Part shown: one piece after another, positions 36,320-45,341 of the stretch
Layout: each line of letters opens with the position of its first letter
How positions within the stretch are numbered: the first letter of the stretch is position 1
Source of the DNA: Desulfuromonas sp.
GTDB taxonomy: Bacteria; Desulfobacterota; Desulfuromonadia; Desulfuromonadales; UBA2294
Assembly (NCBI GenBank): GCA_002869615.1
Contig: PKUH01000024.1
Location: 1 to 61,195, forward strand
DNA length: 61,195 bases
Direction of reading: 5' to 3'
Position numbers and translations under genes: made by a program
The notes under the pieces: generated by a model
Told to the model about the DNA's origin: nothing
The model's input: only the letters and a program-made list of their open reading frames with translations
Databases searched by the model: none

Positions 36320-37369
36320 ATGTCGCGTTGTCTCAATATTTCTGTTTTCTGCCTTTCCCTTTTAGCGTTTTTGATAGCATCCTGCGCACCAGTGGAGATG
36401 AAAGTCTCGGACTGGCAGGATGAGTCACTGCCTGAAACGGTTTGGCCGGATCCCCCTGAAACTCCCCGGATCAAGTTGTTGCGAACGATAGCTACCGAGA
36501 GGGATCTTTCCGGACAAGAAGAGAACGGTTTCCTTGAGTGGCTTATTGGTGATAGGGGATCTGAGGATTCTCTGGTTTCGCCGTATGGTATTACCGCTGA
36601 CGGTTCTGGCAAGGTGTGGGTCGCTGATCCAGGTGCCGGCCAGGTCCTGGTTTTCGACTTGGCACGACAAGAGATCAAGCCTCTCGACCCGCCACCGGGA
36701 CTTTTTTTTCAGTCACCTGTTGGCGTTTCTTATGATCCGAACAATCGGCGACTTTATGTTTCTGACAGCATCACCGGAAGTGTACATATCTACCAGGATT
36801 CTGGTGTTTATGTCGGAATCCTGTCACCCGGTAATATGATAAAACGACCTGCCGGGATGGCTGTGGACCAATTGTCCAATTTGTACGTTGTCGATGTGCT
36901 GAGAGGGGTTGTCGAAGTTTTTTCGACAACCGGGAAACATGTCAGGTCTATTGGCAGCAAAGCGTCAAAAAACGGATTATTTAATCGTCCTTCTAATGTG
37001 TGGGTTGATCAGTCCGGGAATATCTATATTGTCGATTCACTCAGGTTTAGAGTCGAAATTCAATCGCGAAATGGAGAATTGTCAGGTGTACTCGGTGGTG
37101 TCGGCAATGCCGCCGGAGACTTTGCACGGCCGCGAGGGGTTGCAGTTGATTCGCAGGGCCATATTTATGTATCTGATGCGGCATTTGACAATGTGCAAAT
37201 ATTCGATATGGCGGGAAGACTACTTCTGTTTTTCGGATCGGCCGGAGAAGGCCCTGGTGATATGTGCTTGCCGGCCGGATTATTTATTGATAGTAACGAC
37301 CGGATATATGTAACGGAAGGCTGTAATCAACGCTTTCAGGTGTTTCAGTATCGTAGTCATGCGGAGTAA
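36320..37369 (+). CDS. NHL-repeat beta-propeller lipoprotein
   Basis: A 349-residue protein from ATG 36320 (GTG 36314, overlapping the previous stop, is also in frame). The signal sequence ends with the lipobox LIASC (Cys about 22). From about residue 90 at least five NHL units repeat the pattern GITADGSGKVWVADPG, GVSYDPNNRRLYVSDS, GMAVDQLSNLYVVD, NVWVDQSGNIYIVDS and GVAVDSQGHIYVSDA, forming a six-bladed propeller. Such propellers mediate protein-protein contacts at the surface. Its position between a PPIase and two multihaem cytochromes suggests a scaffold for envelope cytochromes. Confidence 0.9.
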   Translation: MSRCLNISVFCLSLLAFLIASCAPVEMKVSDWQDESLPETVWPDPPETPRIKLLRTIATERDLSGQEENGFLEWLIGDRGSEDSLVSPYGITADGSGKVWVADPGAGQVLVFDLARQEIKPLDPPPGLFFQSPVGVSYDPNNRRLYVSDSITGSVHIYQDSGVYVGILSPGNMIKRPAGMAVDQLSNLYVVDVLRGVVEVFSTTGKHVRSIGSKASKNGLFNRPSNVWVDQSGNIYIVDSLRFRVEIQSRNGELSGVLGGVGNAAGDFARPRGVAVDSQGHIYVSDAAFDNVQIFDMAGRLLLFFGSAGEGPGDMCLPAGLFIDSNDRIYVTEGCNQRFQVFQYRSHAE

Positions 37370-37477
37370 AACCTCAAGTTTATTTCTTGCGGCCTTTAGT
37401 TGGTGTGTTTTTTGCTTGTTTTTACTCAGTTAAGCTTGTGAAGATATAAGATAATTAACAGGGATGTCCTGTATAAA

Positions 37478-38335
37478 ATGAAACGGTTTAGTGTGAATAA
37501 ATCAAGTTTTAAAATATTGATAACAGTTTTATTGATCCTCTGTGCTTTTATCAGCAATGCCCCGGATGTCAGATCGGCCCAAAAGCGTCTCGGGTCTACC
37601 CCGAGTCATCCTCACAATTTTTCTGACACGGCGACCAGCGCGATACATGCTCCTGCCGGGACTGAAAGCCGCATATGCGTATTTTGCCATACACCACATA
37701 GCTCTTCGGCTGACGGACCACTCTGGAATCGAAATCGCCCTACCGGGCCAAATGGCGATGGAACCTTTCCGCTGTATGGCCAGCTCGGCGATCTCTGGAT
37801 TGATGATATTTCTGGACTTTCAGAATATAACACCACTGATTATCCGAACGGAGCCTCGAGACTTTGCCTCTCATGTCATGATGGAGTAACGGCTATTGGT
37901 GAAGTTATTAATCCGGGTAGCGGTTCGGCTCCCCTGGGAGGGCTTGGAACCATTGAATCGATCAGCGGTCCCGGCGACCCGGCGATTATCGATCTGACGA
38001 CTTCACATCCGGTTTCGTTTGTTTACAATGAAACTGTGCGTGCATCCATTGAAGGTAACAAGCAGGTTGGCGGTTCCGGCATTCCCGTCGGGTCATATAC
38101 TCTGCCCTCGGCCGGCATCCTTGACGGTAATCAGCGGATGCAGTGCACGGCTTGTCACGATCCGCATACCGATACGCGAGAGTTGAATTACGATCTACCA
38201 ATGTGGCGAAAGTGGAGCGGAATTGAAGCAAATGACTATGACAACACTTGTCTGGAGTGTCATGGCTCATTCGATACTGGTAGCCCGGGATTGAACCAGC
38301 CGGTAATTAATATCGGTGGTAATCATAACTTGTGA
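37478..38335 (+). CDS. tetrahaem c-type cytochrome, exported
   Basis: A 285-residue exported cytochrome with signal peptide about 1-34 (ending VRS). There are four CxxCH haem motifs: CVFCH (about 68), CLSCH (about 131), CTACH (about 223) and CLECH (about 260). The CHTPH and CHDPH extensions are typical of doubled-CXXCH cytochromes. It is expected to carry electrons in the periplasm or outer surface. It is 108 bases after the NHL gene and 18 before a second cytochrome. Confidence 0.93.
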   Translation: MKRFSVNKSSFKILITVLLILCAFISNAPDVRSAQKRLGSTPSHPHNFSDTATSAIHAPAGTESRICVFCHTPHSSSADGPLWNRNRPTGPNGDGTFPLYGQLGDLWIDDISGLSEYNTTDYPNGASRLCLSCHDGVTAIGEVINPGSGSAPLGGLGTIESISGPGDPAIIDLTTSHPVSFVYNETVRASIEGNKQVGGSGIPVGSYTLPSAGILDGNQRMQCTACHDPHTDTRELNYDLPMWRKWSGIEANDYDNTCLECHGSFDTGSPGLNQPVINIGGNHNL

Positions 38336-38368
38336 TTTGAACAGTGAATTGACTTGAGATATATTTCT

Positions 38369-39463
38369 ATGATTCGCATCTTTTATTTTTTAGCCTTTGC
38401 CTCATTGTTTTTCTTGTTGTGGAGCCCTTCCGCTTTTGCCCGGACAAGTCAAGGTCTTCTCCAGGGCGCTCATGGCGATAAGTCTGTCATGCCCAAGTCC
38501 TGTCGAGCTTGTCATAAGGGGATGAATATGTCAGTTAATGGTGAGGAGGATTCGTGCCTACAGTGTCATGGTGGCGGGTACGCGCGCTCAAATATGCAGT
38601 CCAGAGGATATCTGGCGAAAAATATTGAATTGGCAAATATTGAAACTGAATTGCAGAAGCCTTATCGACATCCTGTTTTGACAGAAAGGGGCATTCACAG
38701 GCAAAACGAGATCAAACCTGAACAGGAGATCAATGCCCCGCGTCACTCCGAGTGTGTTGATTGCCATAATCCGCATGCGGCCTCATCCGATAATCCCTAC
38801 GCAGGTTTCAGTGGCAAAAAAATCGGCAACCTGACTGTTGAGTTAGATCAGGAATATCAGCTCTGCTACCTCTGTCATTCCGACAGTCAGAACCTTCCCG
38901 GGAATTCGACCAACAAGCACGCCGAGTTCAAAACGACTAATCGGTCCTACCACCCGGTTGAGGGCGAGGGCGCAACCGAGTTTGTCATCAGCCTGAAGGA
39001 ACCTTATGCTGCCCGCCAGGAGCGGCCGGGTGATATTTCGATCATCACCTGCAGCAGCTGTCACGGCAGCGACGATAGTCGCGGACCCCGGGGACCACAC
39101 GGGTCAAATTACGAGGGTCTGCTGAAGTTTAACTACGAGATGAGAGATGGTATGAGCGAAAGTGCTTTTGCCTATGCGCTCTGTTACGAGTGTCACGAGC
39201 GTGACAGCATTCTCGGGAATGAGAGCTTCCCTTATCACTCACTTCATATCGAAGGGAAGGGTGGGCAGGACGGAACATCATGTTTCACCTGTCATGATGC
39301 GCACGGCAGTGTGCAATATGCATCGCTGATTCGCTTCAACGAAGATGTCGTCGAGCCTCTCCCTTCAGGTAAACTGAAGTTCGATACGGTTGCCGGAAAT
39401 TCGCGGAGTGGTTCCTGTACTTTGGTCTGTCATGGAGTTACTCATGATGATCAGAAATACTGA
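38369..39463 (+). CDS. octahaem-type c cytochrome, exported
   Basis: A 364-residue exported cytochrome from ATG 38369 (an upstream in-frame TTG lies at 38354). Signal peptide about 1-24. Seven CxxCH motifs (CRACH, CLQCH, CVDCH, CYLCH, CSSCH, CYECH, CFTCH) are followed by a final CTLVCH, a CX3CH motif. Up to eight haems are therefore possible. Doubled-CXXCH proteins of this type serve in electron transfer beyond the inner membrane. It is the last gene before a strong terminator. Confidence 0.92.
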   Translation: MIRIFYFLAFASLFFLLWSPSAFARTSQGLLQGAHGDKSVMPKSCRACHKGMNMSVNGEEDSCLQCHGGGYARSNMQSRGYLAKNIELANIETELQKPYRHPVLTERGIHRQNEIKPEQEINAPRHSECVDCHNPHAASSDNPYAGFSGKKIGNLTVELDQEYQLCYLCHSDSQNLPGNSTNKHAEFKTTNRSYHPVEGEGATEFVISLKEPYAARQERPGDISIITCSSCHGSDDSRGPRGPHGSNYEGLLKFNYEMRDGMSESAFAYALCYECHERDSILGNESFPYHSLHIEGKGGQDGTSCFTCHDAHGSVQYASLIRFNEDVVEPLPSGKLKFDTVAGNSRSGSCTLVCHGVTHDDQKY

Positions 39464-39490
39464 TTTTCGCCGTTTGTTTTAAGTCTATTC

Positions 39491-39517
39491 AGGCCAGACA
39501 TCCGTCTGGCCTTTTTG
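39491..39517 (+). terminator. intrinsic terminator after the cytochrome genes
   Basis: Perfect AGGCCAGAC/GTCTGGCCT stem with four-base loop and a T tract. It separates the cytochrome unit from the secretion operon. Confidence 0.93.
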
Positions 39518-39565
39518 TTGTTTTGCGTCGATTTTTCCGGTCATTTATGGTAGTTGTTTAAGGAT

Positions 39566-40774
39566 ATGCCAAGTTATGTCTGCAAGATAGGAACGGCCGA
39601 TGGTCGTGTTGTTGAAAAGAGCTTCGAAGCCGCCAGTCGGCAGCTTCTGGAAGCGAATCTGAAAGAGCAGGGCTTTCATGTTTTCAGGATTCGTCGAAAG
39701 ACTTTTCAGCTGTTCACCGATATGGGAAAAGGTGCCGGACGTCTCAGCAGTCGCCGGTTCCTGGCATTCAACCAGGAATTCCTGGTTCTGCTTAAATCGG
39801 GACTGCCAATCCTGCAGGTTCTTGACACTATCGCTGAACGTCTTGAATCAGGTTCCTTTCTCGATGTTCTGACTGAAATAAGGGATGAAGTCAAGGGGGG
39901 AGCTGCGATCTCCGAAGCTTTCGGGAAATTTCCTCGGCATTTTCCACATCTCTATATTGCCACAATCAGGGCCGGGGAGCGGACCGGAGACCTTCCTGTT
40001 ACCCTGGAGCGTTATATTGCCTATCAGAAGCGGGCTGAGAAGCTTAAAAGCAAGGTCCAGAGTGCTTCATTTTATCCGATATTGCTTTCAATCGCCGTTG
40101 CTGTCGTTCTACTCTTTCTGATGCTTTATGTTGTACCGAGTTTTACTCAAATCTATGCTGATGCTGATGTTGAGTTGCCTATTGCCACCCGAGTGATTAT
40201 ATTTCTTGCAGAGTGGCTGGTCGATACGATGCCGTTTATTTTGCCCGGATTTTTTTTGTTGCTGTTCGTAATCAAAAGCTTCATCGCTACGGAACGGGGG
40301 CGGATAGTGCTTGACCGGGCCAAGCTGATCGTCCCTTTTTTTAGTCGATTGCTGGTCGATTACGCTCTTTCGAGTTTCTGCCGAACACTGAGTACCACGA
40401 TGATGAGCGGGATTCCAATTGTTCAGGCCATGCAGATGTCGCGCGGCACCCTGAATAACCGTATACTGGAAGATAAGCTGCACCAGGCGACTCTTCGGGT
40501 GGAAGAAGGGACCGCCATTTCGACATCCCTTGAACAGGCCGGGTTTTTTCCCGGGATTGCTCTACGGATGATCGGTGTTGGTGAAAGCAGTGGCTCACTT
40601 GCCGAAATGTTGAGTGATGTTGCAGACTATTATGAAGATGAGGTCGAGCGTCGGCTCGACCGTTTGACGACAATGATCGAACCGTTGATGATGCTCTGCA
40701 TGGGGCTTCTGATAGGTGGAATTGTCGTCGCGATGTATATTCCGATATTCCAGTTGGCCGGCACGGTGCGTTGA
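39566..40774 (+). CDS. gspF: type II secretion/type IV pilus inner-membrane protein, GspF/PilC family
   Basis: A 402-residue inner-membrane platform protein with two repeated T2SSF domains (about 70-190 and 270-395). Conserved blocks include FNQEFLVLLKSGLPILQVLD, IRAGERTGDLPVTLERY and, in the second copy, MIGVGESSGSLAEMLSDVADYYEDEVE. Three TM helices are near 165-190, 215-240 and 370-400. ATG 39566 follows AAGGA closely; TTG 39554 is an alternative. Its TGA overlaps the ATG of gspE. Confidence 0.93.
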   Translation: MPSYVCKIGTADGRVVEKSFEAASRQLLEANLKEQGFHVFRIRRKTFQLFTDMGKGAGRLSSRRFLAFNQEFLVLLKSGLPILQVLDTIAERLESGSFLDVLTEIRDEVKGGAAISEAFGKFPRHFPHLYIATIRAGERTGDLPVTLERYIAYQKRAEKLKSKVQSASFYPILLSIAVAVVLLFLMLYVVPSFTQIYADADVELPIATRVIIFLAEWLVDTMPFILPGFFLLLFVIKSFIATERGRIVLDRAKLIVPFFSRLLVDYALSSFCRTLSTTMMSGIPIVQAMQMSRGTLNNRILEDKLHQATLRVEEGTAISTSLEQAGFFPGIALRMIGVGESSGSLAEMLSDVADYYEDEVERRLDRLTTMIEPLMMLCMGLLIGGIVVAMYIPIFQLAGTVR

Positions 40775-42519
40775 TGGGAGAAGCTGCGTTGAATTTCAAG
40801 CGGAAAAAAATTGGTGAAATTCTCATTTCAATGGGAGCCATCACCCCGGCCGAAGTCCAGTTGATCCTGGAACAGATGGATCAATCAGGCAACCGGTTCG
40901 GTGAAACAGGGGTTGCCGAAGGCATGTTTGACGATGATGTTCTCGCCCAGGCCCTGGCTGAACAGTTCCGACTTCCCTACGTTGACCTCGATGCATTTCT
41001 TCCCGAGGCCGGCCTTGCCGATGAAATTCCGTCCGGCCTGCCGATGAAATTCCGTTTTTTGCCGCTCAGCCGTACCGAAGATGGGCTTATCGTCGCGGTC
41101 GCTGATCCTACGGACGTTGTCTCTCTTGATGAACTCGAACTCCAGCTCGATACGGTGCTGCAGGTTCAGGTTGCACCCTGGAGCAAGATACGGAAGATAC
41201 TGGAAAAAGGGGATGTCGGCTCGAAGCATGTTCTCAGAGACGTATCTGAAGATTTTAAGCTGCAGTTGGTCAAGGAGACAGATAAGGGTGAAGAGGTTCT
41301 GTCGATTGAGAAGCTGACAGCAGATACCAGCCCGATCATCCGTCTCATCGATTCAACTCTTTATGATGCATTGAACAAGCGGGCCAGTGATATTCATATC
41401 GAGAGCAGTGCCGAGGGTGTGGTTATCAAGTACAGTGTTGACGGCGTTCTTTTCCGCGCCACTGACCCGCTTGATGAGCGGTTCCAGGGACCGATCATTT
41501 CCCGGATCAAGGTTATGAGCGAGCTTGATATTTCGGAGCGCCGTATCCCCCAGGACGGCCGCTTCAAGGTCCGGTTGGCAGGTAAATCGATTGACTTCCG
41601 GGTGTCGATCATGCCGAGTATTTTCGGGGAAGATGCCGTTATTCGTATCCTTGACAAGGAGTCGATTGCCAGCGATTTGCAGGGCTTGACCCTTGAGGCG
41701 CTGGGGATTCCTGCTTCCGAGCTTGTCCGCTTTCGGCGCATGGTCAGGGAACCGTACGGAATGGTTCTGGTGACCGGTCCGACCGGCAGTGGTAAAACGA
41801 CAACCCTGTATGCGGCTCTTTCAGAAATTAATTCCGAAGATGAAAAGCTGATTACGATTGAAGACCCGGTCGAGTACCAGGTCAAAGGCGTCGTGCAGAT
41901 TCCGGTCAACGAGAAAAAAGGGCTGACTTTTGCCCGTGGTTTGCGGTCAATCCTGCGGCACGATCCGGACAAGATCATGGTCGGTGAGATTCGTGACCCT
42001 GAAACAGCCCAGATTGCCGTCCAGTCGGCTCTGACCGGTCACCTTGTGTTCACTACTGTACATGCTAACAACGTATTCGACGTTCTTGGACGTTTTCTCC
42101 ATATGGGAATCGACGCATATAATTTTGTCTCGTGCCTCAATTGCGTTGCTGCGCAACGTCTGGTTCGCAAGATCTGTCCTCACTGCAAGCAACCGGTTAA
42201 ATATAGCAAGCAGACACTTGTCGAGGCCGGCTTGCCCTATGAAAAGTTCCGCCGCGTCAAGTTTTATGAAGGGGCTGGATGTGATGAATGCCATGGTACC
42301 GGATATCATGGGCGAAGTGCCATCATGGAACTGCTGGATATGAATGACGAGCTTCGCGAGTTGATAGTTTCAAAGGCACCTGTTTCGAAACTCAAACAGG
42401 CGGCCCGCAAAGCCGGAACCATTTTTCTCCGCCAGTCGGCGGTCGAAAAAGTCATCGAAGGAATAACAACACTGCCGGAAATTAACCGGGTCACTTTTGT
42501 CGAACAGGATGAGTCGTGA
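40774..42519 (+). CDS. gspE: type II secretion/pilus assembly ATPase, GspE/PilB family
   Basis: A 581-residue hexameric ATPase. An N-terminal MshEN/T2SSE_N domain (about 10-150) precedes the ATPase core with Walker [16 protein letters not shown] near 335. The Asp box is LITIEDPVEYQ, Walker B VGEIRDPETAQIA and the His box LTGHLVFTTVHANN. A tetracysteine zinc site follows, CPHC and CDECHG. It drives pseudopilus extension. The ATG overlaps the gspF stop (TGATG), and its own stop overlaps the next start. Confidence 0.95.
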   Translation: MGEAALNFKRKKIGEILISMGAITPAEVQLILEQMDQSGNRFGETGVAEGMFDDDVLAQALAEQFRLPYVDLDAFLPEAGLADEIPSGLPMKFRFLPLSRTEDGLIVAVADPTDVVSLDELELQLDTVLQVQVAPWSKIRKILEKGDVGSKHVLRDVSEDFKLQLVKETDKGEEVLSIEKLTADTSPIIRLIDSTLYDALNKRASDIHIESSAEGVVIKYSVDGVLFRATDPLDERFQGPIISRIKVMSELDISERRIPQDGRFKVRLAGKSIDFRVSIMPSIFGEDAVIRILDKESIASDLQGLTLEALGIPASELVRFRRMVREPYGMVLVTGPTGSGKTTTLYAALSEINSEDEKLITIEDPVEYQVKGVVQIPVNEKKGLTFARGLRSILRHDPDKIMVGEIRDPETAQIAVQSALTGHLVFTTVHANNVFDVLGRFLHMGIDAYNFVSCLNCVAAQRLVRKICPHCKQPVKYSKQTLVEAGLPYEKFRRVKFYEGAGCDECHGTGYHGRSAIMELLDMNDELRELIVSKAPVSKLKQAARKAGTIFLRQSAVEKVIEGITTLPEINRVTFVEQDES

Positions 42520-43427
42520 TTTATCGCAACTATCTCGGTCTTGATCTGCAGCCACTGGCGATGCGCGCTGTTTCTTTACGGCGCAAGGGGAAGTCGACGA
42601 CTTTGAATGGTGGGCGGATGCTCGGACTCGAAGAGGGTGTTCTGGCCCCCTCATTCCGCAATCCGAATATCATGAAGATCGAGACTTTCATTGAAAGTCT
42701 TCATGAGGTTGTTGGTCCCCTGGCCGGCGCTGAAAACCGGATCTCTCTGGCAATACCGGAACAATCCGGCCTGCAATTGCTGGCCGACATCGAGTCACCT
42801 CTAAAATCGAAATCAGATGGAATTGATATATTGAAATGGCAGCTTCGTGACAAGCTGCCAGAAGATGTCGAACTGCAACTTGACTATCAGATATTATACA
42901 GAGAGGAAACCGGTCGGCAAAAACTGTTGGTCGTCTGCATGGCAAAGGCGGTCCTCGAGCAGTATGAGGAGGTTCTGGATGAGGCAGGGTACGGTGCCGA
43001 ATTGATCGGATTCAGATCAATGGGCCTTTTTAATTATTATCGTCCCCGCCTCGACACCGGTGAAAACTTTGCTCTGATCCAGGTTGAAGATGGTAGCCTG
43101 GTGTTCCAGTATTTCCAAAACTCCCGGCTGTCCTTTCATCGTTCACGGCTGGTCAATCATGACATCGAGGATGTTTATCGTGAAATCAGCCGATCACTGG
43201 CCGGTGAACAGGGCCGGTTTGCCGGAATTAACCGGGCGTCGATCTTTGTTCATACAAACTGGGACGAAAAAGAGAGCCTGACCGAAGCCCTGGGCAGTCT
43301 TTTCAGCAAGGAACCCGAACTTCTTAAGCCGGTGATGGAGCGGCTGACCAGTGAATCGTTGACCCTCACTGAGAAACAGCGTCTTTCCCTGGTGACAGCA
43401 GTCGGTTCAGCCGAATTGTTAATGTAG
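42516..43427 (+). CDS. pilM: PilM-like actin-fold assembly protein (GspL cytoplasmic-domain equivalent)
   Basis: A 303-residue cytoplasmic protein beginning with GTG 42516, whose TGA overlaps the gspE stop. It starts YLGLDLQPLAMRAVSLRR, an actin-like phosphate-loop strand. It continues with the IPEQSGLQLL, LKWQLRDKLPEDVELQLDYQIL and LIQVEDGSLVFQYF patterns of PilM/GspL. In type IV pili PilM recruits PilN-PilO; in type II systems the same fold is fused into GspL. The separate gene indicates a pilus-like arrangement. Confidence 0.82.
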   Translation: MIYRNYLGLDLQPLAMRAVSLRRKGKSTTLNGGRMLGLEEGVLAPSFRNPNIMKIETFIESLHEVVGPLAGAENRISLAIPEQSGLQLLADIESPLKSKSDGIDILKWQLRDKLPEDVELQLDYQILYREETGRQKLLVVCMAKAVLEQYEEVLDEAGYGAELIGFRSMGLFNYYRPRLDTGENFALIQVEDGSLVFQYFQNSRLSFHRSRLVNHDIEDVYREISRSLAGEQGRFAGINRASIFVHTNWDEKESLTEALGSLFSKEPELLKPVMERLTSESLTLTEKQRLSLVTAVGSAELLM

Positions 43428-43436
43428 GTAGAATAG

Positions 43437-43988
43437 ATGAAGTATTCACTAAACCTGGCCAGTCGGTCATATATCAATAAACGGGCCCTTTACGCCGGCT
43501 ATCTGGTCTGCGGCATCGTGCTGCTTGCAGGGCTGATGTCGAATTTCGGATACTATGTGAAATTACAAAATCAGAAGCGTCTGACCGAGGTCCGTCTGGC
43601 CGAATTGGAAGAAAAGATATTGGCAAGCCAGGGCTCTGAGATCGCTGCGACCTACAGCGCTGAAGGTTATAAAGATATACTGAAGGAAATCAACGCTGCC
43701 AATCGCATCCTTGAACGTGATGCTTTCCGCTGGACGGCACTGCTCGATCAGCTTGAAAAGGTAGTTCCCTGGGATGTCAGCATCGAAAATATTAATCCCG
43801 ATCATAAAAAGGGGGTTGTCAAGATTACCGGCTTGGCGAAAGATCTGTCAGACATGAAGCGGTTCCTCGATAATCTGATTGATTCCGGTGATTATGTAGA
43901 TGTCCTCCTGCTGAGTCAGTCATCAGTTGATGTCATAGGATCTGGTCAGTTTCTCCGGTTTTCAATTGAACTCAGGGGGGCTTTCTGA
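43437..43988 (+). CDS. pilN: PilN-like fimbrial assembly protein
   Basis: A 183-residue bitopic protein. A short cytoplasmic N-terminus (MKYSLNLASRSYINKR, matching the PilM-binding N-peptide INL pattern) precedes a TM helix about 20-40. A periplasmic ferredoxin-like domain with coiled coil follows (LDQLEKVVPWDVSIENINPD). Its stop overlaps the next ATG by one base. Confidence 0.85.
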   Translation: MKYSLNLASRSYINKRALYAGYLVCGIVLLAGLMSNFGYYVKLQNQKRLTEVRLAELEEKILASQGSEIAATYSAEGYKDILKEINAANRILERDAFRWTALLDQLEKVVPWDVSIENINPDHKKGVVKITGLAKDLSDMKRFLDNLIDSGDYVDVLLLSQSSVDVIGSGQFLRFSIELRGAF

Positions 43989-44554
43989 TGGCAAAAGAGA
44001 CTATCTTGCAGGCAATATGGCGGATTAATCGGAAACTCCCGGTTATTCTGATGGTTCTGATCGTCGGAAATCTGTTGTTCTTCCTTTTTCTGACGCAATA
44101 CCTCGAACCAGAAATTTCTCTACTGGAAAGGCGTTTTATCAGCAAGCAATCGGAAGTTCGCGAGGCTGAACAGGGAGGGCGTTCGGCCGAGTCTCCGTTG
44201 GTCATTTACGCCCGGGGAATAAAAGATTTGCAAGCGTTTCGTAAAGCAATTCCCTCGAAAAGCGACTTAACCGGATTGGTCGGAGAGGTCTTCAACCTGG
44301 CCGAGAGTTCCGGCCTGGTTATTGACCGGATTAGTTATGATCCGAATCAAATGGAAGAGCTGGCGTTATTGCAATACGGGCTCAACTTCGTTGTTTCAGG
44401 AAACTACAATCAGATCAAAAAATTTACGCACAAGATTGAACAGTCAAAACGGATTCTCTCGATCGATCAAATGAAACTTAATCAAGGCACAAAAGAAAAG
44501 GACATTCGGCTGAGTCTCGAGTTAACCACGTATTTCAAGGCAGACGAGGCATGA
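43988..44554 (+). CDS. pilO: PilO-like alignment protein
   Basis: A 188-residue bitopic protein with one TM helix near 19-38. A coiled coil follows (SLLERRFISKQSEVREAEQ), then a periplasmic ferredoxin-like domain with the PilO pattern FNLAESSGLVIDRISYDPN and YNQIKKFTHKIEQSKRILSID. PilO dimerises with PilN and, in type II systems, corresponds to GspM. Confidence 0.85.
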   Translation: MAKETILQAIWRINRKLPVILMVLIVGNLLFFLFLTQYLEPEISLLERRFISKQSEVREAEQGGRSAESPLVIYARGIKDLQAFRKAIPSKSDLTGLVGEVFNLAESSGLVIDRISYDPNQMEELALLQYGLNFVVSGNYNQIKKFTHKIEQSKRILSIDQMKLNQGTKEKDIRLSLELTTYFKADEA

Positions 44555-45279
44555 ATAGGCAAAAGCAGATATTGGTTGCTCTGCTGGTTGTCCTGGCGTT
44601 GCTCGGAGTTCGCGCCTATCTGGCCACGCCACGGCAGCAGAAGGTCGTGACAGACGATCCCGGTCGTAACAGAGATGCTGGGCAACTTGAACGATTGACC
44701 AGGTCTGGCTCGGTTGATGATCAGCAGGTCAAGCTCGATCTCCTTGAGCCTGCCAAGGAAAAATACCAGGGCTACAAGAGGGATGTTTTTAACTTTTACG
44801 TGCCGAAACCGAAGCCGAAACCTGTGGAAAAAGTTGTGACTGCACCGCCGAAAAAAGTTATACTGCCGCCTCCACGCGAGGTTGTGACTCCCCAGGTCCG
44901 ACAGCAACTGGCCAAGTTTACTTTCCTCGGTTTCCTGGTAAAGGATCAAGAAAGAACCGTATTTCTTGCCAAGAGGGATGACCTTTTTCTGGTCAAGCGC
45001 GACGACACCTTTGGTGAAAATAATCAGTTCAAGGTGGTTTCGGTTACCGAAGAGATGATGAAGATCAGGCAAAACGATACGGATGGTCTGATTGAGATTG
45101 TCCTCGTCGAAAAAGAGCCATTGATTCCTTCTTTTTCGTCTGGCGGAGTCACAAGTCGTCCGAGCGGCGGCTTTGTAACGAGGCCTTCGGCTCTGCCGAA
45201 TGCGCAACCAAGTGCGGTGCCGCTGCAGGAACAACGCAAGCCCTGGTTCAAGCAGGCGCAACAACCGCCAGAAGAGTGA
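44551..45279 (+). CDS. PilP/GspC-like periplasmic coupling protein
   Basis: A 242-residue protein with one N-terminal TM helix (about 5-24), a Pro/Lys-rich linker (VPKPKPKPVEK) and an HR-like beta domain at about 115-190 (FTFLGFLVKDQERTVFLAKRDDLFLVKRDDTF). This matches the homology region of GspC/PilP, which contacts the secretin N-domains. A low-complexity Ser/Pro/Gln tail follows. It overlaps pilO by four bases, confirming tight co-translation. Confidence 0.78.
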   Translation: MNRQKQILVALLVVLALLGVRAYLATPRQQKVVTDDPGRNRDAGQLERLTRSGSVDDQQVKLDLLEPAKEKYQGYKRDVFNFYVPKPKPKPVEKVVTAPPKKVILPPPREVVTPQVRQQLAKFTFLGFLVKDQERTVFLAKRDDLFLVKRDDTFGENNQFKVVSVTEEMMKIRQNDTDGLIEIVLVEKEPLIPSFSSGGVTSRPSGGFVTRPSALPNAQPSAVPLQEQRKPWFKQAQQPPEE

Positions 45280-45341
45280 TTTCCGGTGCACGTATGAATG
45301 TAATAAATATGCAAATAATCAAGTTGCCAAGAGGTCAAAAA

